Assembly (NCBI GenBank): GCA_964515915.1
Contig: CAZEXM010000009.1
Coordinates: 1-33,303, forward strand
Direction: 5' to 3'
DNA: 33,303 nt
Source: JAHOYW01 sp964515915
Lineage (GTDB): Bacteria; Verrucomicrobiota; Lentisphaeria; Victivallales; Victivallaceae
Numbering within the stretch: position 1 is the first letter of the stretch; every line of letters begins with the position of its first letter. Below are positions 1-7,418 of the stretch, piece by piece. The notes beneath the pieces are model-generated. The model searched no databases, was not told the DNA's origin, and saw only the letters and a program-made list of their open reading frames with translations. The translations under genes were made by a program, and so were the position numbers.

Positions 1-137
1 AAATATCCTGCCGTTTAAAAGTAGTAAAATATTATTCCATTCTTTATTACTGGATGTAAGCTTAATCTACTTGACTAAGCATGTTTTCTGTTGTACTTTA
101 CAACGAATAATTTAAATATAATTTATACCGGGAAAAA

Positions 138-941
138 ATGGAATCTTCATTGCTTTTTATAATATTGATGGCCATTGTTCAAGGAATTGCCGAATTTTTG
201 CCGATAAGTTCGTCGGGACATCTGGCGCTAATGGGACGGCTCTTTGCTTTTGACGCTGAAGCAAATATAACTCTCAACATTATTCTGCACGCCGGCACAC
301 TTCTGGCGATCGTCGTTTATTACTTCAAAGAATTAAGCAATATACTGAAAACTTCCAACTTTGATTTGGTCGGGAAGCTTATCGTCGCGACGATTCCGGT
401 CGGTATCGTCGGTGTTCTGGTGAAGCTTATGGGCTGGGACATAAGCATATTCAGTAGTTTATTTGTCCCGGGAATCGGTTTTTTAATCACTGCTACTTTG
501 CTGCTTTGGAGTCAAAAAACCAAAGCTGACAAAACTTTGGACGAACTCACTTATAAGCGGAGTCTTTTTATCGGCATGGCTCAGGCAATCGCTGTTTTGC
601 CGGGGGTTTCCCGCGCGGGTTCAACGATTTCGGTAGGATTGAAGTTCGGCCTTGAAAAAGCTGACGCGGCGCGATTTTCATTCTTGCTGGCTATACCGGC
701 AATCGGCGGCGTGGTGGCGGTAAAATTGTTCCTGCTCTTGAAAAAAGCTAAACTTACATTACATTCTCTGGATATATCTCATTTAGCGATTGGCTTCATG
801 GTTTCCGCGCTGGTGGGTTATTTTTCTTTAGCTTTACTGCTGAAGTTGCTGAAACGCGGAGATTTTAAATATTTCGCCTGGTATTTGTATGTTTTAGGAT
901 TAGTAACTTTAATTTGGGCAACCGTTAATATTTGCGCTTAG
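138..941 (+). CDS. uppP: Undecaprenyl-diphosphatase UppP (BacA family)
   Basis: Integral membrane phosphatase that converts undecaprenyl pyrophosphate to the monophosphate, recycling the lipid carrier for peptidoglycan and other envelope polymers. The 267 residues match the family length and are almost entirely hydrophobic helices. Both family signatures are present: a glutamate-containing segment EFLPISSSGH at about residues 19-28, and PGVSRAG at 154-160 with the catalytic-type Arg158. The ATG is preceded by a GGGAA stretch. It is followed 20 bp later by proC in the same direction, and then by a glycosyltransferase probably acting on the same lipid carrier, so the three look like one transcription unit. 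Family assignment is close to certain. Confidence 0.96.
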   Translation: MESSLLFIILMAIVQGIAEFLPISSSGHLALMGRLFAFDAEANITLNIILHAGTLLAIVVYYFKELSNILKTSNFDLVGKLIVATIPVGIVGVLVKLMGWDISIFSSLFVPGIGFLITATLLLWSQKTKADKTLDELTYKRSLFIGMAQAIAVLPGVSRAGSTISVGLKFGLEKADAARFSFLLAIPAIGGVVAVKLFLLLKKAKLTLHSLDISHLAIGFMVSALVGYFSLALLLKLLKRGDFKYFAWYLYVLGLVTLIWATVNICA

Positions 942-961
942 TTACTTAAATAGAGGAAGTT

Positions 962-1765
962 ATGAGCAAAAATAATATTCTTTTCATCGGCACGGGCAAG
1001 ATGGCGACAGCTATCGCCGGCGGCATGCTTAGCAAAGGTTTTGACGCATCACAAATCAGTGCCTTTGACATCTCCGCCCAAGCCGCCGGAAAATTCAGCG
1101 CTGCCACCGGCATAAAAGTTGAAACCCAAAATGTAAAAAAATTATTAGATCAGGCTGATACTGTTCTTGCCGCGGTAAAACCACAGCATTTGAAAAAAGC
1201 ACTATTCCAGCCTGGTTATTATAAAGACAAATTGATAATTTCAATTGCGGCCGGAGTAAAAATTGCGGCCTTGCAGGAACTTACCCGGGCATCACGAGTC
1301 ATCAGGGTAATGCCTAATACTCCGGCTTTGGTTGGCGAAGCGGCTTCCGTCTGGTGCGCCTCCCCGCAAGTAACCGAAAAAGACATCGAATTAATAAAGG
1401 AAATTCTCAGTTCAATCGGCAGCGTTTACAAAATTGACGAGAAACTTATGAACGCGGTAACCGGAGTCAGCGGCAGCGGTCCCGCGTATGTCCTTGATTT
1501 TATTCAGGGCCTGGCTGACGGCGGCGTCAATGCCGGGCTGCCGCGCGATGTGGCAACATCTTTAGCTGCGCAAACCGTTTTGGGAACAGCTAAATTAATG
1601 CTCGAATCCAAGCGTCATCCGGCAATTTTGCGCGACGAAGTAACTTCTCCGGGCGGAACCACCGCCAAAGCCCTGGCGGTTTTGGAAAAAAACGGCTTTA
1701 AAGGAACGATTATCGAGGCGGTTCTGGCTGCCGTGAAACGTTCCGGCGAACTCGGGAAAAAATAA
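962..1765 (+). CDS. proC: Pyrroline-5-carboxylate reductase ProC
   Basis: Catalyses the last step of proline synthesis, NAD(P)H-dependent reduction of 1-pyrroline-5-carboxylate, in the cytosol. The 267-aa protein has the N-terminal Rossmann signature FIGTGKMATAIAGG (residues 8-21). It also has the RVMPNTPALVGE segment in mid-protein, and the C-terminal P5CR dimerisation region with VTGVSGSGPAY and the signature TSPGGTTAKAL. Length is normal and there is no sign of damage. An AGAGGAAG ribosome site lies directly before the ATG. It sits between uppP and a glycosyltransferase with short gaps on both sides, an operon of unrelated functions. An antisense reading frame over its 3' end is a codon-bias shadow. 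Confidence 0.97.
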   Translation: MSKNNILFIGTGKMATAIAGGMLSKGFDASQISAFDISAQAAGKFSAATGIKVETQNVKKLLDQADTVLAAVKPQHLKKALFQPGYYKDKLIISIAAGVKIAALQELTRASRVIRVMPNTPALVGEAASVWCASPQVTEKDIELIKEILSSIGSVYKIDEKLMNAVTGVSGSGPAYVLDFIQGLADGGVNAGLPRDVATSLAAQTVLGTAKLMLESKRHPAILRDEVTSPGGTTAKALAVLEKNGFKGTIIEAVLAAVKRSGELGKK

Positions 1766-1781
1766 GGATAGCCAAACACGC

Positions 1782-2537
1782 ATGGACAGCGATAAAAGAT
1801 TAAGTGTCATTATTCCGGTATTTAACGAAGCCGATACCATTGAGGATATTGTCGCGCGGGTAAAAAAACGTCCTGAAACCGGTGAAATTATTATTGTTGA
1901 CGACGCGTCCACCGACAACACGGGCGAACGGCTTAAAAAACTTGCTGGCCAGGCTGGCGTCAAAGTTTTTCATCAGGATGTCAATCAGGGGAAAGGGGCG
2001 GCGGTCATTCGCGCGATAGCGGAAGTTACTAAAGATTTTGTCATCATTCAGGATGCCGATTTTGAATATACCCCTGAGGACTGGCCTATTGTACTGAAGC
2101 CCTTAATAGAGGGTAAAGCCGATGTTGTCTATGGCTCGAGATTTATGGGAACACCCGGCATGGCCAGATTTTTCGGCCATGAAATGGGTAATAAGTTCTT
2201 AACTTTCGTTTCAAACGTTTTTTCCGACCTCCACCTCAGCGATATGGAAACCTGTTATAAAGCTTTTCGCCGCGAGGTCATACAAAATCTCAATTTGGAA
2301 TCCAAACGTTTCGGGATCGAGGTGGAATTCACCGCCAAACTGGCCAGAGCCAGAATCATCCGCATCTGGAACGTACCCATTTCCTACAATCCCCGCAGCT
2401 TTAACGCCGGCAAAAAAATCACCTGGCAAGATGGGTTTTCCGCCTTATATCACATCGTCAAATACAATGTTTTCGCAAATTCCAGAAAATTCTACAAAAA
2501 ACCATGGCCCGAAGTGCTGGGAAGAGATGCGCGATAA
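1782..2537 (+). CDS. Family 2 glycosyltransferase, dolichol-phosphate mannosyltransferase-like
   Basis: GT-A fold glycosyltransferase of 251 aa. Visible signatures: SVIIPVFNEADTI at the N-terminus (about 8-20), IIIVDDASTDNTGE (37-49), NQGKGAAV (68-75) and the metal/nucleotide-binding DAD at 91-93, followed by a GSRF segment. This pattern is that of the DPM1/undecaprenyl-phosphate glycosyltransferase branch, which moves a sugar from a nucleotide donor to a polyprenyl phosphate at the cytosolic membrane face. There is no C-terminal membrane segment, unlike the ArnC/GtrB enzymes, so it is the soluble DPM1-like form. It starts 16 bp after proC; the only purine-rich site (AAGGA) is rather far from the ATG. 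Linkage to uppP fits a lipid-carrier role. The donor and acceptor sugars cannot be told from sequence. Confidence 0.88.
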   Translation: MDSDKRLSVIIPVFNEADTIEDIVARVKKRPETGEIIIVDDASTDNTGERLKKLAGQAGVKVFHQDVNQGKGAAVIRAIAEVTKDFVIIQDADFEYTPEDWPIVLKPLIEGKADVVYGSRFMGTPGMARFFGHEMGNKFLTFVSNVFSDLHLSDMETCYKAFRREVIQNLNLESKRFGIEVEFTAKLARARIIRIWNVPISYNPRSFNAGKKITWQDGFSALYHIVKYNVFANSRKFYKKPWPEVLGRDAR

Positions 2538-2590
2538 AACATTGAATTAAAACCAGGATTAAAAATACTTTAACCGTTTATGCTCCGATA

Positions 2591-3511
2591 CTATGTGTCA
2601 ATAATGAAGATCCTGCCGTTTTTCTCAATTCTCAAATGCCGCAGCATATTCACGGATACACTCGGGAAACTATGTCCGAAAGGAAAATCAATAATTACCG
2701 GCCCCTTGATATATTTGACGAAACTTTTAAATAATTCGTTTCTTTCTTTCTCCGCCCCGCAATTCGTAAACTGCCCGAAAAACAAAGCTCCGCATTCCGC
2801 TAAGGCCCCGCACTGAACGAGTTGGGTTAAATATCGGTCAAGTTTATAAATATCTTCATTCAAATCTTCGAGAATCAAAATTTTATTGCGCAGTTTAGGA
2901 AACCACGGGGTCCCGCAAAGACTTGTCAAAACACTTAAATTCGCGGCCAGCGGCAAACCCAAAGTATAAGCCGTTTTTATTATATTAAAATCCTCATTGC
3001 CGGGACAGGTGAGCTCAGTTCCAGCCGGAACACTGTCCGCCAGTGCCAAACGCATAAAATGCCGCGTATACTGATTGTCGTCATTTTCAAACAAGGCCTC
3101 ATTAAAAACAATCGGCATAGGAGCCGCAATCGGGGTGCCGACTCTTTGCCGCAGCATCCCCATGTGAAGCGCGGTAATATCACTGTAGCCGACAAATGGA
3201 ATTTTTCTGGTACGTAACAAGTTCCAATCAATATACGGCAATAAATGAGTCGAGCCGAAACCGCCGCGGACACAGAAAATCAAATCAATTGATTTATCCC
3301 GCCAGCAAGCATGTAAATCCTGCAAGCGTTCTTTCAAGCCCGCCGCTAAATAATTTTCATCCGTGCCGGCAAAAACGTGCGGCATTATTTTAACTCGTAA
3401 ACCCGCCCGCTCCAGCAAATCAACACTCGAAACGACCTTTTCCCGCTCAACTTTGCCAGCCGGCGCTATAAGTGCTGCATGCTTAAATGTTTGCATAAAA
3501 ATATTTTCCAT
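2591..3511 (-). CDS. S66 family LD-carboxypeptidase (LdcA/MccF-like)
   Basis: Serine peptidase of the S66 family. LdcA members cut the L,D bond of the murein tetrapeptide during cell-wall recycling; MccF members cut microcin C-type amides. The catalytic elements are all visible in the 306 aa: nucleophile Ser110 in GYSD, Glu215 in ILILEDLNED and His280 in FGHS, with the CVRGGFGS segment at 80-87. There is no signal peptide, so it is cytosolic. A second ATG five codons downstream (position 3496) has a GGAA site in front and matches the usual family N-terminus better, so the true protein may be 301 aa. It is convergent with the glycosyltransferase operon and divergent from the envelope cluster that starts at 3723. 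Confidence 0.92.
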   Translation of the reverse strand: MENIFMQTFKHAALIAPAGKVEREKVVSSVDLLERAGLRVKIMPHVFAGTDENYLAAGLKERLQDLHACWRDKSIDLIFCVRGGFGSTHLLPYIDWNLLRTRKIPFVGYSDITALHMGMLRQRVGTPIAAPMPIVFNEALFENDDNQYTRHFMRLALADSVPAGTELTCPGNEDFNIIKTAYTLGLPLAANLSVLTSLCGTPWFPKLRNKILILEDLNEDIYKLDRYLTQLVQCGALAECGALFFGQFTNCGAEKERNELFKSFVKYIKGPVIIDFPFGHSFPSVSVNMLRHLRIEKNGRIFIIDT

Positions 3512-3722
3512 AATACTAAAGTAACTTTACTTATTTTTTTATCAAGACAATAAATCAAAAAATAAAATAAAAATGACGTGAGATTTCTTTTCCGGCTGCG
3601 AACAATAGCTAAAGGATTCGTAAAATATTAATCAAATAGAAGGAGACGAAACCTATAAAAACAAGCTCGAAAGTATAAATATTTAACCTAAAACAGTAAA
3701 TCACTAAACAAGGAGTTTTGTC

Positions 3723-4208
3723 ATGAAACTAAGAATCACAATGTTAACTGTCGTATCTCTCTTGACAGGTATCAGTCTCAGCGGCTGTTACTGGTTCGAC
3801 TCAAAAGAGCCCGCTAAACCGCAAATGTACGAAACCGCGTTCGCCGCGCAACAGGGAGCTGTTCCGATTTTCAGGATTAAGGACCGCAATGACGCCCGGG
3901 AAGTTATCGCGCTGGCACGGAGTTTATCCGCTGCCGGACGCTATAAAGAATCAGCGTCGATTTACCTTGACGCGGCGCAACGCTTTAAATCAGCCAGCGG
4001 CAACTTTGAAATTGACTGCAAAATGGCGGCCGTCAGAGAATTCTGGCTCGCGGGCAATCTGGTAAAAGCCAGCCGCTTACTCGACGAACTCGAAAGCGAA
4101 CAGGATATTTACAATCGCGCCAGCGAGATCGACGACATTAGGCGTTTGCGCTCTATGCTACATGAAAGCGAGAGTATCAAACAACAAGTAGCCGCTGCTA
4201 ACAATTAA
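3723..4208 (+). CDS. Predicted lipoprotein, helical-repeat type, first gene of the ExbB/ExbD cluster
   Basis: A 161-aa predicted lipoprotein with a classical signal: basic MKLR start, hydrophobic core and lipobox LSGC with Cys22 as the lipidation site. The mature part (about 50-150) is rich in Ala, Leu, Arg and Glu and reads as paired amphipathic helices in the manner of tetratricopeptide repeats (segments around AAGRYKESASIYLDAAQRF and AGNLVKASRLLDELE). No family is recognised. A strong AAGGAG site precedes the ATG. It is followed closely by two more exported proteins and an ExbB/ExbD-like pair, so it may be the outer-membrane or scaffold component of that machine. That role is inferred from context only. 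Confidence 0.8.
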   Translation: MKLRITMLTVVSLLTGISLSGCYWFDSKEPAKPQMYETAFAAQQGAVPIFRIKDRNDAREVIALARSLSAAGRYKESASIYLDAAQRFKSASGNFEIDCKMAAVREFWLAGNLVKASRLLDELESEQDIYNRASEIDDIRRLRSMLHESESIKQQVAAANN

Positions 4209-4233
4209 ACTAATCCACAAGGAGATTTTTATT

Positions 4234-5238
4234 ATGAAAAAGAAAATCACATTACTTGCCGCCACTCTGCTAAGCGCGAACATCTTTATCTGCGGAAATG
4301 TAAGCGCAAATGAAAGAACCGGACGCGAAATCAGGGAAGTTCTCGGAGACTTGACTCAGGAGTTAAACGTCGCGCAGCAAAAAGTCGCGAAAATAGAAGA
4401 AGAACGATTGAGCAAAAAAAACGCTAACGCCAAAAACCTTTTGCCGCAAAGAGCAAAAGCTTTAAAGGATCTGGAGAAACTTTCAGACAAGTACCATGGA
4501 GAAAAATCCCCGGAATTACGGAAGGAATTGTCCAGACAAATTGAAAGTAAAATTCTGAAAACGTCGGAACTCGGTACGGATTTTGTTGAGTCAATGAAAA
4601 ATGATTTAATTTATCAGGACAAAGAACTGGCGATTATTCAGGAAACCCTGTCCGGAGTTATTTTGAAAATGGAAAAACTTTCAACACTTACCGGCAAAAA
4701 CAACAAGGGTATTTCTGCTAAGAACGCCCGGCTGCGGGCTCGTAAAAGTCTGCACAACCTCGCAAAAATGGTTGAAGTTTTCGCGACAAAACATCGCAAC
4801 AACCAGCAATGGGGAGCGATCCGCCAGACAATTATATTGCAGGACAAACTCTTGCGCTATAATTCATTGGCGCATAACAAAGTTCAGCAAATGCTGAAAA
4901 ATCAGCAGAAACTCTACGAACAAGTCCTGGCGCAAGTCGTCGTCGCCCGCCGCGGCCTGCAGGCCGAAAGACAGACCCTGGTACAAATTACCATCGGCGA
5001 TCTCGCGAAATTCATACTGCGCAAAACCGCTAATTTGCATCTTGGCAGCCAAAGCGTATTGAAAATAGGTAAAGTTGCCTTTCAGGATTCTCTCAGCCGT
5101 CAACGCAAACTCGAAAAGTATATGAACCAGGACCAGGATATCGGCTTGACGCTGACTTCCGGCGGCGATGTCGCGGCTCAAACCGCCACGGACGCCCCTG
5201 CCGGTTATGAAGATTACCTGAACAGCGCTATCAACTAA
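4234..5238 (+). CDS. Secreted helical (coiled-coil) protein of unknown function
   Basis: A 334-aa protein with an N-terminal signal peptide (MKKK start, hydrophobic 5-20, likely cleavage after VSA at about 25). The mature protein is Lys, Glu, Gln, Leu and Ala rich with almost no Pro or Cys and reads as long alpha helices, probably coiled coil between about 30-160 and 190-300. The tail is Gly, Thr and Ala rich. A typical AAGGAG site lies upstream, and the gene starts 25 bp after the lipoprotein gene. I recognise no family. Its place between a lipoprotein and an ExbB/ExbD-like pair suggests a periplasmic rod or adaptor, loosely comparable to CpoB in Tol systems, but there is no sequence proof of this. 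Confidence 0.8.
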   Translation: MKKKITLLAATLLSANIFICGNVSANERTGREIREVLGDLTQELNVAQQKVAKIEEERLSKKNANAKNLLPQRAKALKDLEKLSDKYHGEKSPELRKELSRQIESKILKTSELGTDFVESMKNDLIYQDKELAIIQETLSGVILKMEKLSTLTGKNNKGISAKNARLRARKSLHNLAKMVEVFATKHRNNQQWGAIRQTIILQDKLLRYNSLAHNKVQQMLKNQQKLYEQVLAQVVVARRGLQAERQTLVQITIGDLAKFILRKTANLHLGSQSVLKIGKVAFQDSLSRQRKLEKYMNQDQDIGLTLTSGGDVAAQTATDAPAGYEDYLNSAIN

Positions 5239-5265
5239 CATTAAAACCATCTAAGGAGGTTTAAA

Positions 5266-5664
5266 ATGAAAACATTAATAATGATTATCGCCGCAGTAAG
5301 TATCGCATTCTACGGTATCGAAACCCGGGCCGGACGCAATACCGACCGCCTGATCCAATCAATCCGTCAACAACAAAAAGCCGCGGAAAAACAGATCGTG
5401 CAGATGTGGATGTCAGGAAAACGCGGTAAAGAATTCGAAATCGTGCTCGCTGATTATGTGGCACGCGAAGTGCGTTACCGCGCTATGACCGGCGATGCCA
5501 ATACCGGAAGCCTGCTCTCGGCAGTTAATAAAAATACCAGCATCAAACTGGACAAAGCAATCGAACTCGGCCGCCTCATCGTATTGGAACACTTCAAACG
5601 TAAAGGCATCGACCTGAAAGATAAACGCTTTGTTAAAGGCTCTTACCGGCTTGGTTTAAAATAA
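5266..5664 (+). CDS. Small exported protein of unknown function
   Basis: A 132-aa protein with a short N-terminal signal sequence (hydrophobic 4-17, possible cleavage after TRA at 20-22). The mature part is basic, mostly helical and cysteine-free. The ribosome site is a near-perfect AAGGAGGT, stronger than those of its neighbours, which suggests high expression. It lies 27 bp after the 334-aa exported protein and 16 bp before the channel gene, in an unbroken operon. No family is recognised. The short basic mature domain could bind peptidoglycan or a partner protein, but nothing visible decides that. Confidence 0.75.
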   Translation: MKTLIMIIAAVSIAFYGIETRAGRNTDRLIQSIRQQQKAAEKQIVQMWMSGKRGKEFEIVLADYVAREVRYRAMTGDANTGSLLSAVNKNTSIKLDKAIELGRLIVLEHFKRKGIDLKDKRFVKGSYRLGLK

Positions 5665-5680
5665 TAAAGGGGGTCTCCTC

Positions 5681-6127
5681 ATGTTGATTCAAAAATGGGG
5701 AGCCCGCTTAGCCGGGCTCATTATCGGAGCAGGTATCATACTGATCTTCAAAAGCAACATAAATTTTAAAGAATTCTTCTTTATGGTTTATAACAAAGTC
5801 GGCGTCACTATTATCGCTTTGCTTCCACTGGCAATATGGGCGGTTTATACCGCGATACAAGCCGAAAAACATAATGACATTACACTCTCATATATCGGAA
5901 CCACTGCTCAGCGTGTAGGTTTACTCGGGACAGTTATAGGAATAGTCGCGGCAACCCTTGCCATCGGCGCCAAGCTTAATTCCGGTGCGGCCGCGGCGGT
6001 TACCGGAGCCCTCCCGGCAGTCGGGCAAGCCATGATCAGTACCGCGGCAGGCTTCGTAATTGCAATCACCTGCGACTTTTTCCGTTACATTAATATTCGT
6101 CAGGAAAAACAGCCCCGGGAGAAATAA
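5681..6127 (+). CDS. MotA/TolQ/ExbB-like proton channel subunit, short form
   Basis: A 148-aa membrane protein with hydrophobic segments at about 9-24, 38-58, 80-97 and 113-132. The signature of the MotA/TolQ/ExbB family is visible in GLLGTVIGIVAATLAI (80-95) and in AVGQAMISTAAGFVIAI (113-129), the two pore-lining helices. The loop before the third segment is only about 20 residues, against about 100 in TolQ and ExbB, and the whole protein is roughly 80 residues shorter than TolQ. It is followed one base after its stop codon by an ExbD/TolR-like gene, as expected for a proton-motive-force-driven stator pair. GGGGG lies in front of the ATG as ribosome site. Family membership is firm; the driven partner is unknown. 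Confidence 0.83.
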   Translation: MLIQKWGARLAGLIIGAGIILIFKSNINFKEFFFMVYNKVGVTIIALLPLAIWAVYTAIQAEKHNDITLSYIGTTAQRVGLLGTVIGIVAATLAIGAKLNSGAAAAVTGALPAVGQAMISTAAGFVIAITCDFFRYINIRQEKQPREK

Positions 6128-6128
6128 G

Positions 6129-6575
6129 ATGTCTTTTCTAAAGCACACGGCAAAATCATTTGACACCAATGGAACCGAAGGAATGCTGGACGTAATTCTC
6201 GGCTGTACTTTAGTTTTCATCCTGCTGTCGAGCCTGATCCAAGTCGGACAGGCTCAAGCCCAGGAAAAAACCCTGCCCGCTATGGACATGACGAAAACAA
6301 GTTCACAACACGCCGGTTCACAGCGAATCAAAAAAACCAGCATCAGTATAAAAAAAGTAGATGGCAAAATGAATTTGTATCTGGATGCAAAAGCGATTTC
6401 ACTCGGAGGCCTGAAAAATACATTACAGAATCTGAAAGGTATCGGACACATTGCTTTGCGCCGGGACAAAAATGTTCCCTGCGGCTGGGAGGATGAAATC
6501 ATCCTTGTTTGTCAGGAATCCGGTATAGATCGTGTCTCAATCGTCGTTAGTATAAACAATGTTTCAAAGAAATAA
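6129..6575 (+). CDS. ExbD/TolR-like biopolymer transport protein
   Basis: A 148-aa protein starting at the ATG just after the channel gene, with GGGAG as ribosome site. A longer reading frame from 6060 would overlap the upstream gene and is unlikely. A single membrane segment at about 19-38 begins MLDVILG, placing Asp21 where ExbD and TolR carry their proton-binding aspartate. Residues 80-148 have the periplasmic ExbD/TolR pattern: a short beta strand (MNLYLDAKAISLGGL), a helix, a strand ending LRRDKNVPCGWED, and a final IDRVSIVVSI strand. A long low-complexity linker (40-75) lies between. Together with the preceding channel it forms the motor of the cluster. The linked cargo is not identified. 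Confidence 0.8.
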   Translation: MSFLKHTAKSFDTNGTEGMLDVILGCTLVFILLSSLIQVGQAQAQEKTLPAMDMTKTSSQHAGSQRIKKTSISIKKVDGKMNLYLDAKAISLGGLKNTLQNLKGIGHIALRRDKNVPCGWEDEIILVCQESGIDRVSIVVSINNVSKK

Positions 6576-6588
6576 TGGAGGTGGAATC

Positions 6589-6936
6589 ATGGGTATTATA
6601 AGAAAAACATTTACATTCTGGCTGATAGCAGGCCTTATCGTCGCTCTGTTGATAACTTTAGTTATGCCAAAACTCGCAGTTCGAACTGTTGAAAAAATAC
6701 CCGGCCGCAGTGAAGCTTTGAAAATTATCCGACAGGCTAAAACGGCAATTAAAAACTTGCCGGAAAATACCCTGAAAGCTTTCAAATCCGACCCGGAAGT
6801 CCAACCAGCGGCCGAACAGGATATCGAAGCAACAAATACAGAAGAACCGGAACCCCGGATGAGTCAGGATTCCATCGCGACACGTGACGCTGAACTTTTC
6901 AAGCGCCAGTGTGCTATTCTTGATGATCTCCTGTAG
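6589..6936 (+). CDS. Single-span membrane protein of unknown function
   Basis: A 115-aa protein using the ATG at 6589, which has a strong GGAGGT site; an upstream start at 6559 overlaps exbD-like coding sequence and is less likely. One membrane helix at about 9-27 is followed by a charged, Pro and Glu rich exported tail (PEVQPAAEQDIEATNTEEPEP at 74-94 reads as a flexible linker) and a short helical end. The layout, a short cytosolic N-terminus, one span and an acidic linker, resembles a small TolA/TonB-like part, but no domain is recognised. Its stop lies directly beside the 12-bp repeat that bounds the island at 6936-7396. Before that insertion the gene would have run straight into the ribosome site of the 7419 gene. 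Confidence 0.7.
   Translation: MGIIRKTFTFWLIAGLIVALLITLVMPKLAVRTVEKIPGRSEALKIIRQAKTAIKNLPENTLKAFKSDPEVQPAAEQDIEATNTEEPEPRMSQDSIATRDAELFKRQCAILDDLL
6924..6935. repeat. Left 12-bp direct repeat of the island
   Basis: TGATCTCCTGTA, within the last codons and stop of the 6589-6936 gene. It is identical to the copy at 7397-7408 and is read as a target-site duplication. Confidence 0.6.
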
Positions 6937-6992
6937 TGTCAAATCTTTTATGAAAAAAAGGCGGATGTAACGCCTCCGTGGTCCAGCGGTGG

Positions 6993-7030
6993 ACTTTGCG
7001 CAGGCTGAGCCTGAACGCAGCGAAAGGCAA
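6993..7030 (+). repeat. 38-bp repeat, copy A
   Basis: Matches copy B at 7101-7138 at 33 of 38 positions by eye. The core AGGCTGAGCCT is self-complementary and is followed by AGCGAAAGGC. A shortened relative (GAGCGAAGCGAAAAGC) lies at about 7164-7179. This type of unit tends to be dispersed between genes in many bacterial genomes; that statement is from general knowledge, not from this window. Confidence 0.7.
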
Positions 7031-7100
7031 AACGCTGGTCGCCCGTCTCCAACGGGCGAAAGTCGGCGCGGTTTACCGCGCCTGGAAAGTACCTCTCTCG

Positions 7101-7138
7101 ACTCTGCGTAGGCTGAGCCTGAGCAAAGCGAAAGGCAA
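7101..7138 (+). repeat. 38-bp repeat, copy B
   Basis: Second copy of the unit at 6993-7030, with five differences. The two are separated by two perfect 7-bp-stem hairpins at 7040-7058 and 7065-7082. Confidence 0.7.
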
Positions 7139-7396
7139 TAGCGAGGCTTTAAAAAACGAGCTTGAGCGAAGCGAAAAGCAAGCTTTTTTAAAGATGCGAA
7201 CGTTCGAGCTTTTGGGTTAATAGCCGAGTTACCCACAGTTCGCACTTTGACTCCGACGAGCTCTGGGCTGTGGCCCATTCTCGTCAAAGTGCGCCCTATG
7301 TATAACTCTACTTTAGGGGGAAAACTAAGGAAGTCATATAAACAGTTAATAATTAATGAGATAAATAGAAGTTAAAGTCAAATTTTTGACAGAACC

Positions 7397-7408
7397 TGAT
7401 CTCCTGTA
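7397..7408. repeat. Right 12-bp direct repeat of the island
   Basis: Second copy of TGATCTCCTGTA, directly before the AAGGA ribosome site of the gene at 7419. Its position next to a ribosome site suggests it is the original operon junction. Confidence 0.6.
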
Positions 7409-7418
7409 AGGAATTTTC

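Larger units (their letters stand above)
6936..7396. mobile_element. Repeat-rich 461-bp island inserted in the operon, bounded by 12-bp direct repeats
   Basis: No gene is convincing here. The identical 12-mer TGATCTCCTGTA lies immediately left (6924-6935) and right (7397-7408), as a target-site duplication would. Just inside are 7-bp inverted ends, TGTCAAA at 6937-6943 and TTTGACA at 7385-7391. Inside are two 38-bp direct repeats (6993-7030 and 7101-7138) and several hairpins: 7040-7058 (CGCCCGT/ACGGGCG), 7065-7082 (GGCGCGG/CCGCGCC), an arm pair at 7147-7163 and 7180-7193, and GCACTTTGAC at 7242-7251 with its complement at 7283-7292. Deleting the island plus one 12-mer leaves the upstream gene ending in CTG TAA, with that TAA overlapping the AAGGA of the 7419 gene. 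No transposase is encoded, so this would be a non-autonomous (MITE-like) element. Confidence 0.6.

Noticed and set aside
1..137. Promoter for uppP
   Set aside because: TTGACT at 71-76 with TACTTT 17 bp later, and TATAAT at 117-122, are each possible but neither set is convincing in such AT-rich sequence.
6959..6975. Hairpin AGGCG/CGCCT next to an A-tract as terminator of the 6589 gene
   Set aside because: The T-tract is on the minus strand, so it could terminate only leftward transcription, and no leftward gene is present there.
6658..7287. 209-aa minus-strand and 80-aa plus-strand frames over the 6936-7396 island
   Set aside because: They read repeats and hairpins, with an odd composition and no ribosome sites, and they overlap a well-supported gene. 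I treat them as non-coding.
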